A stretch of DNA of 64,000 bases from JBMOMT01 sp049324835 (GCA_049324835.1 JBMOMT010000074.1:1-64000); one strand, 5' to 3'. Positions 40,793 through 50,345 are shown, counted from the first letter of the stretch. Numbers and translations are program-made. Notes: generated by a model not told the origin, from the sequence alone.

Positions 40793-42034
40793 CTAGAAAG
40801 CCCCACCCAGACCTTCAAGCAAAGCATGTAGCCGCATTGCTAACGTCCTGGTGTCATAGTGTTGCTCGACATACGCACGCCCTCGCGCACCCATAGCCCG
40901 GCGTTCCTCCGCAGGCATTTGGGAGATCTTGGCAATAGCCTCTGCCAGCAACTCAGGGGCTTCCGCAGGAACCGAAAGGCCACTTTCGGATTGCTGCACG
41001 ATATTGTTTTCTGCATTGCAAGAGAAGATCACCGGTTTAGCAGCCGCCAAATAATCAAACAGCTTGTTGGGACTTATTCCATACTTCAACACATCGATGT
41101 CTTTGAGAATAAAAACCAGCGCGTCACTCTGAGCTAATGTGGCCGGCACGGTGGATTTGGGAACGGCATTCCAAAATTCGACATTTGATAATTCCAGTTG
41201 CCGACTGAGTGCTATCAGCTTTTGCTTTTCCGGCCCATCGCCCACTAATACAAAGCGAACAGCCAGGCCTTGATCCTGCACTATCCGGGCAGCCTGTATT
41301 AGAGAATGTAATCCATTGGCTTCTCCGTGGGCGCCAGCATACATAATTGTGAATAGGCCACCAGGAGAGCCTGTTATGGTATCCTCATTCAGGGGCTGTA
41401 TATGAACTCCGTTGGGTATCCAGCAGATTTTATTTCTATCAACCCCTGTTTTTATGATATATTCATCGGCTTTAGCCATTAAAACAATAATTCGTTCAGC
41501 TCGCTTGTATAGGAAATGTTCTAACCCGCGCAAAATGCGCGCAATTATACCGTTTTCGGTCAATGCCCCCATATCTATCAACGTTTGGGGCCACAGATCG
41601 CGCACTTCCATCACGAAATGCGCCTTGAAAGCGCGTGCCAGGAAATAGGCCGCCATGACGGCCAAGAGATGCACTGAAGATCCAATGATCACATCGGGTG
41701 CAGGAAAATCTGATAATGTGTATGGTAGTTTGCGTCCCACAAGATACACTTGTAGCATATAACTCACCATATTCATCCAACGCCGCCAATTATTGCTATA
41801 ATAAGGGAAGGTGTCTATCCACACAAACCGCACACCCTCAATACTTTCTGTGCCCCAAGCCGCAGCTTTGGGTAGATGCACGTTTTCTCGCAACTTGTGG
41901 TTAAAGGCCGAGGCAAAGATGGTGACGTCGTGGCCCATGTCGACCAGCTTGCTGGCAAGTTCAAAATGGCGCGTGCCGCCCGGCATATCGGGCGTCAGCG
42001 CGTAATGGTTGAGTATCCAGATAGATCGTTTCAT
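40793..42034 (-). CDS. Glycosyltransferase family 4 (WbuB-like)
   Basis: A 413-residue GT-B fold enzyme. Seen: N-terminal HYALTPDMPGGTRHFELA near residue 8, MEVRDLWPQTLIDMGAL in the middle, IPNGVHIQPL, and the nucleotide-sugar region YGISPNKLFDYLAAAKPVI with the Ex7E-like acidic residues. This is the WbuB/WcaI type, often adding an amino sugar in O-antigens. ATG 42032-42034 is used; the frame runs to 42118. The gene is clearly more A+T-rich than its neighbours, a sign of acquisition from elsewhere. It precedes a fragment of another glycosyltransferase. The gap 42035-42283 holds no clear feature beyond a possible TAAAAT -10 box. Confidence 0.9.
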   Translation of the reverse strand: MKRSIWILNHYALTPDMPGGTRHFELASKLVDMGHDVTIFASAFNHKLRENVHLPKAAAWGTESIEGVRFVWIDTFPYYSNNWRRWMNMVSYMLQVYLVGRKLPYTLSDFPAPDVIIGSSVHLLAVMAAYFLARAFKAHFVMEVRDLWPQTLIDMGALTENGIIARILRGLEHFLYKRAERIIVLMAKADEYIIKTGVDRNKICWIPNGVHIQPLNEDTITGSPGGLFTIMYAGAHGEANGLHSLIQAARIVQDQGLAVRFVLVGDGPEKQKLIALSRQLELSNVEFWNAVPKSTVPATLAQSDALVFILKDIDVLKYGISPNKLFDYLAAAKPVIFSCNAENNIVQQSESGLSVPAEAPELLAEAIAKISQMPAEERRAMGARGRAYVEQHYDTRTLAMRLHALLEGLGGAF

Positions 42035-42283
42035 CGAATCTGATCGGTTGAGCTCAACAAAGCGATGATTGATACGGTCGAGTGGGGGGGGCAGGGCTGA
42101 TACCTGGGGCCATGTCACGTTCTAGAAACAGGCGCACACCAAGACCCGGACGTCGGTTTCAGGTCGCCCGTCATCTCCCCCTTGCACGGGCCTATTTTAC
42201 CACAAGTTGTAAATCTTGGCACATTTGACAATCGGCAACGGGGAGGGGCTCGCGGGGCCAGAGTTGGAGGCGGGCTGAAACGA

Positions 42284-43381
42284 TCAGCGGCGCGCGGCCA
42301 TCTGGTGCAAGAGGCGCACGATCCGCTCGGCGCTGTGCCCGTCGCCGTAGAGGTTGGGGGCGGGGCGGGGGGTGCTGTGGAGCGCCGCGTGTATGGCCTG
42401 AACGACCGTGTGCGAGTCTGTAGGCGGGGCCAGGCGATTCCAGCCCAACTCTAACAGCTCGATCCATTCTGTCTCGTCGCGCAGCGTCACACACGGCACG
42501 CGGTGAAAAAAGGCCTCTTTTTGCACCCCGCCTGAATCGGTGGCGATCAGGCGGGCGTTCTTTTCCAGCATCACCATGTCCAGGTAACCCAACGGCTGGA
42601 TCAATTGGACATGCGCCTGCACCGTTTCCAGAAGGCCCTGCCGGGCCAACGCTTGGTGTGTGCGTGGGTGCAGGGGCAGCACCACCGGCATCTGGGAGGC
42701 CATTTGCAGCAGCGCTTCGGCGAGGGTCTGGAGGCGGTCGGGTTGATCGGTGTTCTCGGCGCGGTGGATGGTGACCAGGGAATAGCGTTTGGGTTCCAGT
42801 CCGAGGCGGCTGAGGATCCGGCTGTGCGATTCGGCCCTGGCTCCATAGTGGCGGGCGACGTCGTACATGACGTCGCCCACCTGATGGATCTTGTCTGGGG
42901 TGATGCCCTCGCGTTGCAGGTTGACGACAGCCGTTTCCGTGGGGGCAAAGAGCAGCCCGGCGATGTGATCGGTCAACAGGCGGTTGATCTCTTCGGGCAT
43001 GCGGCGGTTAAAAGAGCGCAGACCGGCCTCCACGTGGGCTACCGGAACGTGTAGCTTGACGGCTGCCAGCGCTCCGGCCAGCGTCGAATTGGTATCGCCG
43101 TAGACCAGCACCATCTGCGGCGTTTCTTGCAGCAAGACGCGCTCGATGGCCTCCAGCATGCGGCCGGTCTGCGCGCCGTGGGTCTCGGAGCCGATGCCTA
43201 GCTGGTAGTCGGGTGGTGGGATGTCGAGCTCCTCGAAAAAGATGCCAGACAGGTTCGGGTCATAGTGCTGGCCGGTGTGGACGAGGATTTCGACGGTGGT
43301 ATGTTGGGCGCGCAGGGCGCGCGACACCACACTGGCCTTGATGAATTGCGGTCGGGCGCCGACGACGGTCAGAAGTTTCAT
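42284..43381 (-). CDS. wecB: UDP-GlcNAc 2-epimerase family (WecB/WbpI)
   Basis: A 365-residue enzyme that inverts C2 of UDP-GlcNAc or of a UDP-diacetamido-uronic acid. Seen: VGARPQFIKA near residue 7, HTGQHYDP around 36, VYGDTNSTLAGA near 94, HVEAGLRSFNRRMPEEINR near 115, TIHRAEN in the middle, and TDSGGVQKEAF near 280. All family landmarks are intact. It stands three bases after the ATP-grasp gene. With the WbpA/B/E/D-like genes at 56870-61094 it could act as WbpI, giving UDP-ManNAc3NAcA; that choice over plain WecB is inference. Confidence 0.93.
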   Translation of the reverse strand: MKLLTVVGARPQFIKASVVSRALRAQHTTVEILVHTGQHYDPNLSGIFFEELDIPPPDYQLGIGSETHGAQTGRMLEAIERVLLQETPQMVLVYGDTNSTLAGALAAVKLHVPVAHVEAGLRSFNRRMPEEINRLLTDHIAGLLFAPTETAVVNLQREGITPDKIHQVGDVMYDVARHYGARAESHSRILSRLGLEPKRYSLVTIHRAENTDQPDRLQTLAEALLQMASQMPVVLPLHPRTHQALARQGLLETVQAHVQLIQPLGYLDMVMLEKNARLIATDSGGVQKEAFFHRVPCVTLRDETEWIELLELGWNRLAPPTDSHTVVQAIHAALHSTPRPAPNLYGDGHSAERIVRLLHQMAARR

Positions 43382-43384
43382 CGG

Positions 43385-44428
43385 TCACTGCTGCCAGAAG
43401 ACCTGATCCATGTACCGGATCATGCGCCGCCCGATGGCGATGTCGGCCTGGCGGGCCTGGATCTCTTGGGGGGTGATCTCGTCCAGCGCGAGTTTGATGG
43501 CCAGATAGGGCAAGATCAGGTCTGGCTGGTAGATAAAGCTGCTCACACGGGGGTTGATCTCGATCAGTTTTTGGCCTCTGAATTGCAGGTTGACGCAATA
43601 GCTCAAGCGGATAATCTGCAGAATGGCCCGTGTGTAGCCCACCAGGTCCGGGCGATGCAGCAGCTCGCCGCGCACGATGACCCCCCAGCGCGCCTGTTCC
43701 ACACTTTTGACCGCTGTCAGCAACTCCTGGCCTTCCAGACACAGGCTATCGGTGGTGGTTTCTGCCTCAGGAAGGTACTCCATCAGCATCAACCGTGGGA
43801 AATGAGGATCGTCTTCAAAGATGGTCTGAAACTCTGCCAGCGACATGTAACGGCTGTTGGGTTTTTGATCCAGCAGTTGGTCTCGCCGGCTCACGGCAGG
43901 GTCGATGATGCGGAACCCTCGACTGCCCTTGCCCACGTGCGGTTTGAAACACACCGGCCGTTCCGGGTAGCCGAGCTCGTGAGCCTGCCGGATAAATTCC
44001 TCCAGGTTTTTGGGCCAGCAATAGGCCGGCAGGGGGATGTCGGTCTTTTGGCGCAGCGCCTGGTACATCTGATACTTGTCGTTGGCCAGGTCGATGCTCT
44101 GCGGCGAAGAGATCAACACACGCGCGCCCAGGGTTTCGATCTCACCTGTGTGCCTGGCCAACACGGGCACTTCGAGGCTGCTCTCCGGAAAGAGAACGTC
44201 TGGCCTTTCCTGCCGCACCAGGGCCAGCATCCGTTCCAGGTAGGCCTCCTGTTCGGCCACCGGCGGCACGGTGTAAAAATCATCGGCCAGAAAGCGCCCG
44301 ATGGCTTCAGGGTCCATATCCACTCCGACGATCCTCAACTCGCGCTCGCCATTCTGGCGCAACATGCGGATCAGGGTCGAGGCCCCCGGACAGCCACAGG
44401 CTGTCAGCAGGACTTTGATCGGTTTCAT
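43385..44428 (-). CDS. ATP-grasp ligase
   Basis: A 347-residue ATP-grasp protein resembling the ATP-binding half of carbamoyl-phosphate synthase. Seen: a Rossmann-like start (LLTACGCPGASTLIRML), NDKYQMYQAL near residue 115 (ATP-grasp entry), PVCFKPHVGKGSRGFRI around 155, MEYLPEAETTTDSL near 210, and the metal site LIEINPRVSSF near 292. Members of this type in polysaccharide clusters attach amino acids or other groups. ATG 44426-44428 follows GGGGGAA. It sits between WecB and a PIG-L deacetylase; the likely chemistry is deacetylation of an amino sugar and ligation of an acyl or aminoacyl group, an inference from gene order. Confidence 0.85.
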   Translation of the reverse strand: MKPIKVLLTACGCPGASTLIRMLRQNGERELRIVGVDMDPEAIGRFLADDFYTVPPVAEQEAYLERMLALVRQERPDVLFPESSLEVPVLARHTGEIETLGARVLISSPQSIDLANDKYQMYQALRQKTDIPLPAYCWPKNLEEFIRQAHELGYPERPVCFKPHVGKGSRGFRIIDPAVSRRDQLLDQKPNSRYMSLAEFQTIFEDDPHFPRLMLMEYLPEAETTTDSLCLEGQELLTAVKSVEQARWGVIVRGELLHRPDLVGYTRAILQIIRLSYCVNLQFRGQKLIEINPRVSSFIYQPDLILPYLAIKLALDEITPQEIQARQADIAIGRRMIRYMDQVFWQQ

Positions 44429-44447
44429 GAGACGATTCCCCCCCAGT

Positions 44448-45077
44448 TTATTTGATGACCCAACGTAACACTTCAAAGGCTTCAGCGTAGCGGCCTTCGA
44501 TCTGTGTGCCGCGGGTGCGAGCCAGACTCCAGATGAATTCACTGTCCAGGTATGATCGGTGCTTCTGACTTTCGTAGGCCTGCAGGGCCAGGATCTTGCG
44601 CTCGATGTGGTGAGATTCGAGAGGGACAAAGCAGCGGGTGGCAAATACGATGTTGTTCCAGGGTTCTTCGTAACCCAGCACGGTGTGAGATTTAAAGGCG
44701 CGTAATCCCTCGTTGGCGATCACCTGATGATCCTGGTGGATATCGGTGAGCGAGGGCAAGAGCACCAGTTCCGGCTGGAGCTGTTGCCGCAGGTCGATGA
44801 GGGTCTGCAGAATGGCCTGCCGATGCTCCGGGAAATGCCGCACCGGAAAATCCAGGATGTGTAGATTCTCAGGCCGGAGGCCGAGAATACGCGTGGCCTT
44901 TTTGACCTCTATCTCGAGGATGTTGTCGGGAAATTCGGGCTGGACCGAAGTTCTGGCCGTTGAAAAGGCCACATAGTGAATCTCTTTGCCCTCTTCCAAA
45001 AACTTGACGATCGTTCCCCCACATCCAATTTCACCGTCGTCGGTGTGAGGGGCCAGCACAAGGATTCGTGAAAACAT
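44448..45077 (-). CDS. PIG-L/LmbE family N-deacetylase
   Basis: A 209-residue zinc hydrolase. Seen: the metal motif as LAPHTDDGEIGCGGTI at residues 8-22 (family PHxDDxxxG) and the second site HQDHQVI near 115. Length fits. Such enzymes remove an acetyl group from an N-acetylated sugar. ATG 45075-45077. The ATP-grasp gene follows after 19 bases, so the two probably act on the same sugar. The DG in place of the more common DE after the first Asp pair is a minor variant seen in the family. Confidence 0.9.
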   Translation of the reverse strand: MFSRILVLAPHTDDGEIGCGGTIVKFLEEGKEIHYVAFSTARTSVQPEFPDNILEIEVKKATRILGLRPENLHILDFPVRHFPEHRQAILQTLIDLRQQLQPELVLLPSLTDIHQDHQVIANEGLRAFKSHTVLGYEEPWNNIVFATRCFVPLESHHIERKILALQAYESQKHRSYLDSEFIWSLARTRGTQIEGRYAEAFEVLRWVIK

Positions 45078-45121
45078 GCCTGGTTTGTCCTGATTCTGGG
45101 ATATTCAGCCTGGGAGGCAGG

Positions 45122-46291
45122 TTAATCGTGTTGCCTGTGCCCCAGTTGTTCGTAGACGGATAACAGCCTGGCTTCGATTGCCTGCCAGTTGAGGCGGCTC
45201 AGGAAGGCCTCTCGCCCGCGCCGGGCCATCTCGGCGCGGCGGGCGTCGTCGCGCAACAAGTCGGCGATGGCCCGGGCCGCAGCGGCGTGGTCGAGCGGGT
45301 CGACCAGGATGCCGTTGCCCACCTCTTGCACCAGCCGCCGTTTGGCGGGCAGGTCGCTCAGCACCACCGGCAGCCCGGCGGCGGCATACTCGAAGAACTT
45401 GATCGGCTCACCCCAATCGTAGCGCTCGCGGACCGGCTGGGCCAAAAAGAGGCCCAGGTCGCCCAGTTGCAGGTGCGCCGGGATGTGGTGGTAGGCTATC
45501 TGGCCGAGAAACTCGACACTGCCTTCGAGTTCTTGCACCAGTTTTTCGATCTCGCGGGCATAACCGCTGTTGACGTGGCCGATGAACAGCATGAGCACCT
45601 CTGGCGTCTGGGTGCGCAGGTGGGCCACAACCTGCAAGCAGGCCGAGATGCCACGCTCGGCCGACATGCCGCCGGCATAGATCAGCACCTTACGCCCGGC
45701 GCAGCGGGCGCGCCACTCGTGCGGCGGCGGCGCGACGTTTTGGAACGTCTCCAGCAAGGGATAATTGGGCAAAGCCGCCACCAGTTTACAGTCCTGACGA
45801 AAACGCTCGGCCAGGTGCTCGTTGACCGTGACCACACCATCAACCAGCCTGACGGCCAACCGTTCCAGCGCCCTGACTCCTTTTTTGACCAGCGGTGATG
45901 CCCGTGGCCCAAAGCGTTCGGCGTAGGATTCGGGCTGGTACTCGTGGCAATCGTAAACCAGTCGGGCGCGGCGAAGGCGGGCGAGCACAATGCCCAGCAA
46001 CAGGCTCTGTGGTTCGTGGCAGTGATAGACCTCGGCGTTTGCCTGCCAGCCGGCCAGGAAATAGCGCCAGAGCATGGTCGGATCGGTCAGCATCTTTTTC
46101 AGTTGTGACCTGGGGCGCGCCGCAAAGGCGCGGCACCGGATGCCGCTGGCCGCAACACGGGCAGCTTTGTCCTGGTCGCCCCGGCCAATGAGGGTCACCT
46201 GGTGCCCGCCGCGGTGCAACGTCAGCGCCTCGCGGAAAAAGACCCGCGCTTCCAGAACGTCGTGCGAAAAGGCCAGAATACACACTTTCAC
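45122..46291 (-). CDS. Glycosyltransferase family 4, paralogue 1
   Basis: A 389-residue GT-B enzyme. Seen: AFSHDVLEARVFFREAL at the N-terminus, VYHCHEPQSLLLG near residue 88, VLIYAGGMSAERG near 205, and the donor-binding GEPIKFFEYAAAGLPVV near 292. The GTG start overlaps the stop of paralogue 2 (GTGA). The DNA of two stretches (45181-45464 and about 45578-45731) is nearly identical to the corresponding parts of the neighbour, while the parts between are clearly diverged. That points to gene conversion or recent recombination, not simple duplication. Sugar specificity unknown. Confidence 0.9.
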   Translation of the reverse strand: MKVCILAFSHDVLEARVFFREALTLHRGGHQVTLIGRGDQDKAARVAASGIRCRAFAARPRSQLKKMLTDPTMLWRYFLAGWQANAEVYHCHEPQSLLLGIVLARLRRARLVYDCHEYQPESYAERFGPRASPLVKKGVRALERLAVRLVDGVVTVNEHLAERFRQDCKLVAALPNYPLLETFQNVAPPPHEWRARCAGRKVLIYAGGMSAERGISACLQVVAHLRTQTPEVLMLFIGHVNSGYAREIEKLVQELEGSVEFLGQIAYHHIPAHLQLGDLGLFLAQPVRERYDWGEPIKFFEYAAAGLPVVLSDLPAKRRLVQEVGNGILVDPLDHAAAARAIADLLRDDARRAEMARRGREAFLSRLNWQAIEARLLSVYEQLGHRQHD

Positions 46292-47463
46292 GCCGACGCC
46301 CCATCCTCCAGCGCCCGCAACGACGCCAGCATCTGTGGTTCGACAGCCTGCCAGTTGAGGTGGCTCAGGAAGGCCTCTCGTCCGCGCCGGGCCATCTCGG
46401 CGCGGCGGGCGTCGTCGCGCAACAAATCGGCGATGGCCCGGGCCGTAGCGGCGTAGTCGAGCGGGTCGACCAGGATGCCGTTGCCCACCTCTTGCACCAG
46501 CCGCCGTTTGGCGGGCAGGTCGCTCAGCACCACCGGCAGCCCGGCGGCGGCATACTCGAAGAACTTGATCGGCTCACCCCAATCGAAACGCTCGTTGACC
46601 GGCTGGACCAAAAAGAGGCCCAGGTCGCCCAACGTGAGGTAGGGCGGCACCTCGTCGGCTGGTAGCCATCCCAGAAACGCCACCGAGTCCCGGAGGCTCA
46701 ATTCGTCGACCAGCCTGGTCACCTGCCGGGCATAGTCGCTGCCGAGTTGGCCGATGAACAGCATGAGCACCTCTGGCGTCTGGGCGCGCAGGTGGGCCAC
46801 AACCTGCAAGCAGGCTGAAATGCCACGCTCGGCCGACATGCCGCCGGCATAGATCAGCACCTTACGCCCGGCGCAGCGGGCGCGCCACTCGTGCGGCGGC
46901 GGCGGTATCTGCCGGAACGAATCGAACAGCGGGTAATTGGGCAGCACCGCCAGGTTGTGGCAATGCGGCCGGAATCGCTCTGCCAGATGCTCGTTGACCG
47001 TCCAGACGGCGTCGCAACGGCTGGCCAGAAAACGCTCCAATCGCCACACCGCTGTCCTGACCTGTTGCCGCCGGGCAGACGGCACCAGGCCGAGGTATCT
47101 TTCCGGGCGGTATTCGTGGCAGTCATAGATCGCTTGTGCGCCTCTCAGCCGTTTGAGAAGCAGCGCCATGATCAGTGTGCGCAGCTCCATGCCCACGTAA
47201 ATATCGGCCTTTCGACGCCACGCCTGGCGGAAAATCTGCAGCGTGCGCCGCACGTCGCGCCGCGGCACACTGGGGTAAGGGATGCCGATGTACTGCACAC
47301 CGTCGATCGTTTCGTTCAGCGGGGGATGGTCGTGGGCCACGCGGCAGATCACGCTGGCGCGGTATCCGGCCCTCAGCCAGCCACAGGCCAGACGTCGGTG
47401 CGGCCGGGCGCTGAGCACCTGATGGGTGCGGGTGATGAGGCAAATCTCGGCGCCTTTTTTCAT
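46288..47463 (-). CDS. Glycosyltransferase family 4, paralogue 2
   Basis: A 391-residue GT-B enzyme, tandem paralogue of the gene at 45122. Seen: ICLITRTHQVLSARPHRRLA at the start, AIYDCHEYRPERYLG near residue 112, VLIYAGGMSAERG and GEPIKFFEYAAAGLPVV as in paralogue 1. The N-terminal acceptor half is different from paralogue 1, so the two likely add sugars to different acceptors but may use a related donor. ATG 47461-47463 follows the Wzx stop by three bases. The near-identical tracts at 46347-46630 and about 46749-46903 are the partners of those in paralogue 1. Confidence 0.9.
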   Translation of the reverse strand: MKKGAEICLITRTHQVLSARPHRRLACGWLRAGYRASVICRVAHDHPPLNETIDGVQYIGIPYPSVPRRDVRRTLQIFRQAWRRKADIYVGMELRTLIMALLLKRLRGAQAIYDCHEYRPERYLGLVPSARRQQVRTAVWRLERFLASRCDAVWTVNEHLAERFRPHCHNLAVLPNYPLFDSFRQIPPPPHEWRARCAGRKVLIYAGGMSAERGISACLQVVAHLRAQTPEVLMLFIGQLGSDYARQVTRLVDELSLRDSVAFLGWLPADEVPPYLTLGDLGLFLVQPVNERFDWGEPIKFFEYAAAGLPVVLSDLPAKRRLVQEVGNGILVDPLDYAATARAIADLLRDDARRAEMARRGREAFLSHLNWQAVEPQMLASLRALEDGASA

Positions 47464-47466
47464 GGG

Positions 47467-48972
47467 TCACGTCGCTCTCTGACGGGTCAGCAACCGCCGC
47501 GCCTGGTCGAGCCAGCGCCACAGTTGGTCCAGGTCTTCTTTTTGTATCACACGCAGCAGGTATCCCAAAATGCCGAACAAGGCCAGGTAGATCGCGCCGC
47601 CGATAACCAGTTGCAGGATCAGCGGCAGCGCTGTCCTGGTGATCGGATAGGCGCCGCAGCCGCTGACGATGCATACCAGGAGGCAGCGGCCGAGGTCTTG
47701 CCAGGGCAGGATGTTGGTCGCGCTTTTGCCCAGGATGCGGGCCAGGCCGTAGAGATAGATGGCCTCGCGCAGGTAGAGTGTCAGCGTCAGGCCGAGCGCA
47801 GCGCCGCCCCAGCCTATCCATTGCGATAGTCCATAACCCAGCACAACCGTTGGGATGACCATGGTCGATTGAACCACGGCGATGTAGCGCGTGCGGTTCA
47901 TGCTCCCCAGCACGGCCCAGGTGGTGGCGATCTGGGCTGGCATGCCCAGGAGGTACAGGCGGAACGGCACCACACTCTCGGCATACTTGTCGGAATAGAG
48001 AAACACCATCGCCGGATCGGCCAGGGCAAAGAACAGGGCCGTGACAGGCAGAATGAGCAGCGAGGTGCGCCGGATGATCTGATGCCACAGCGAAACAATA
48101 GCCCCGACTTTGTCCTCGTTCCACAGGCGAGCCAGTCTCGACCTGGCAGGGTCCATGATGGAGCGCACCAGCAGGCTGACAAAAGGCAGCTTGAGCGCGC
48201 CGACATCGTAGGCCGCATAGGTGGCCGTGTCGAACAGGATCGAAACGATGGTTTTGTCTGCCTGGCGCATGATCCTTTCCAGCGTGCTGCCGATGGCCAG
48301 TGGCAGGCTGTAAAGGGCGTGTTCCTTGAGCAGGGTCAGGTCCCACTGGGCGCGCACACCTCTCAGATCGTGCAGGGTGACAACGCTCAGGATGACAAAC
48401 TCGATACCGGCGAGCAAGGCCACTGCCACCAGGATCACGTTCAGTTCCAGGTTGGCCCAGGCGCCCACCAGCACGGCCAGAGGCTGGAAGGCCACCGTCA
48501 CCAGGCCCAGCAGGGAAGCCGCCACGGGTTTCTGCATGGCGATGAGCATCGACCTTTCGGCAGAGCGGTAGGAGGCCAGCAGGGGGAAAAGGCTAAAGAT
48601 CTGGATCGGCGCTTTGAGCTGCGGGTCGCCAAATTGAGTGGCAAAGCTCCCGGCGCCCAGGTACATGACGGCAGCAGCGATGGCGCCGCCGGCAAATTGC
48701 CAGCTCCACATTTGCCACAGGAAGGCTTTTTGTCGGGGCGGCTCGTACTTGGGGATAAAGTAGTAAGGGCTGGAATCCAGGCCAAACGAGACAAAGGGCA
48801 TGATGAGGCTGGAAACGAGGATCACCTGGCGATAGATGCCCAGTTCTTCGCGGCTCCACAGCCGGGCCAGCAGGGCCATAGCCAGCGTCTGGAGTATCTG
48901 GGTGGATAATCTTCCGGCAAAGATGATCAGCGCCTGGTCTGACAACCTTGGCAGCCTGCGGGAAAGCGTCAT
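47467..48972 (-). CDS. Wzx-type polysaccharide flippase
   Basis: A 501-residue membrane protein with about 12-14 helices, MOP-superfamily. Seen: the N-terminal IIFAGRLSTQILQTLAMAL helix, a RQVILVSSLIMPF region, the basic loop of the middle (MRQADKTIVSILF), and regular pairs of helices to the C-terminus. It should flip the undecaprenyl-linked repeat unit to the outer face of the membrane. Its start overlaps the stop of the O-antigen ligase gene by four bases (ATGA). With the two Wzy/WaaL-type genes and the Wzz-type protein it completes a Wzx/Wzy-dependent pathway. Confidence 0.9.
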   Translation of the reverse strand: MTLSRRLPRLSDQALIIFAGRLSTQILQTLAMALLARLWSREELGIYRQVILVSSLIMPFVSFGLDSSPYYFIPKYEPPRQKAFLWQMWSWQFAGGAIAAAVMYLGAGSFATQFGDPQLKAPIQIFSLFPLLASYRSAERSMLIAMQKPVAASLLGLVTVAFQPLAVLVGAWANLELNVILVAVALLAGIEFVILSVVTLHDLRGVRAQWDLTLLKEHALYSLPLAIGSTLERIMRQADKTIVSILFDTATYAAYDVGALKLPFVSLLVRSIMDPARSRLARLWNEDKVGAIVSLWHQIIRRTSLLILPVTALFFALADPAMVFLYSDKYAESVVPFRLYLLGMPAQIATTWAVLGSMNRTRYIAVVQSTMVIPTVVLGYGLSQWIGWGGAALGLTLTLYLREAIYLYGLARILGKSATNILPWQDLGRCLLVCIVSGCGAYPITRTALPLILQLVIGGAIYLALFGILGYLLRVIQKEDLDQLWRWLDQARRLLTRQRAT

Positions 48973-50345
48973 AGATCAGATGTCTCACCTGTTGCCTCTT
49001 GCGAGGGCCTTTCTGTTGGGTTGAGTCGTTTGTTCGTGGCGCTGTGCTGCCAAAAAGCAGCGTAAACCACCAAGATGAGCAGGAACTGGCGGGAGCTGAA
49101 AAACTCTTCGGTGCTGATGGATACGGTGACGAGCCACACCGCGCTGGCTACCAGCAAAAAATTCGCCAGCCAAAAGCTCTGCCTGAATGCGCCCAGCAGC
49201 ACCTGCCGCGTCCACACGGCGATGAACAAAAGCAGCACACCCAGTTTGAGGATGCCGCCTTCCAGCATGGCCGAGAGCAGGAAATTGTGCGGGTAGGTGT
49301 ATTCCAGCGATGCTTCTTGCTCAAAGCTACGGGTGCCGCCGCCCACGCCGAGTTTCTGCCACGGATAATTGTTCAGGATGCGCCAGGCGGCCTGCCACCG
49401 CCACAGGCGGCTGTCGATATCGGCGCGTTCGCCGGTCACAAAACCCAGTCCTCTTTCGATGCGGTTGTCGAGTTGTTCGACGGCTGTTTTACCCAGTCTG
49501 GCCTCGAGCGCCTCGACGATAGCCTGCCGGTGGATCACATCTGCTTCAAAAAGGCCCCAGCCAGCCAGCGCCAGCATCACGCCGCAGGCCAGCACGCATA
49601 GGAAACGGCGCGGCGAACGCGCCAGCAATAAAATCAGCGGCACACCCACGGCGATGGGGCTGTACGCTGCGATGGCGCGCCGCGAACCGGAAAAAACGGC
49701 CACGGTGGTGATCAGAGCGATCAGGCCGGCGTAGGCCAGGAACCGGACGGTCGAAACGTGGGCAAAAGTGTCTTTGGCCAGGAAAAGCAGCAGCGCGCCA
49801 AACAGCAGCGACCGGCTGAACACATTGTAGTCCCGAAAGGCAGAAATGCCAAATTGGGATCGCGCCACAGGGTCGATGCCCGTGATCAGGATGATGGCTG
49901 AAAAATAGGCCAGCACCAACAGAGCTGCCAGCCCGGCCAGCGCCAGAATGTGTCGCCGCTCTGACAGTGAAAAGAGGTTCAATACCAGGATGGATACCAC
50001 CGTCAGGGCGGCATACCACACTTGCTCGGTGACGGCAACCCAGGCCACGCCAGTCGCCGGCGAATAGAGCGCGCCGACCCAGGCGATGAGCCAATAACAG
50101 GCGTATAACAGCAGCAGTAGAGTGTGGCGTTTAAAAAAAGTCAGGCCCACCGGTCTGGCTTTGCCCAGGAACAGCAGCACAGCGCTTGCCAGGAACAACC
50201 CGCCGGAGAGCCGGAACACGGTGATGCCCATCCGTTGGGCAAAAAAGGTCAACCCCGATTCAAACAATGCGCTGCTCCACAGCGCCACCAGCAGACCACC
50301 CAACCAGATTTTTAAGGGTCGAGAGAGTTCTTGGGCCTGGATCAT
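48969..50345 (-). CDS. O-antigen polymerase/ligase (second copy)
   Basis: A 458-residue membrane protein with ten to twelve helices and a large outside loop (about residues 265-350). Seen: FSGSRRAIAAYSPIAVG before the loop and RSFEQEASLEYTYPHNFLLSAMLEGGI after it, where the HNFLL stretch is the family's conserved His region. It is probably the Wzy polymerase or a WaaL ligase; the copy at 33233-34540 is only distantly similar. ATG 50343-50345; the TPR gene stop lies eight bases upstream. The C-terminal 25 residues are hydrophilic and cytoplasmic-looking. Confidence 0.85.
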   Translation of the reverse strand: MIQAQELSRPLKIWLGGLLVALWSSALFESGLTFFAQRMGITVFRLSGGLFLASAVLLFLGKARPVGLTFFKRHTLLLLLYACYWLIAWVGALYSPATGVAWVAVTEQVWYAALTVVSILVLNLFSLSERRHILALAGLAALLVLAYFSAIILITGIDPVARSQFGISAFRDYNVFSRSLLFGALLLFLAKDTFAHVSTVRFLAYAGLIALITTVAVFSGSRRAIAAYSPIAVGVPLILLLARSPRRFLCVLACGVMLALAGWGLFEADVIHRQAIVEALEARLGKTAVEQLDNRIERGLGFVTGERADIDSRLWRWQAAWRILNNYPWQKLGVGGGTRSFEQEASLEYTYPHNFLLSAMLEGGILKLGVLLLFIAVWTRQVLLGAFRQSFWLANFLLVASAVWLVTVSISTEEFFSSRQFLLILVVYAAFWQHSATNKRLNPTERPSQEATGETSDL

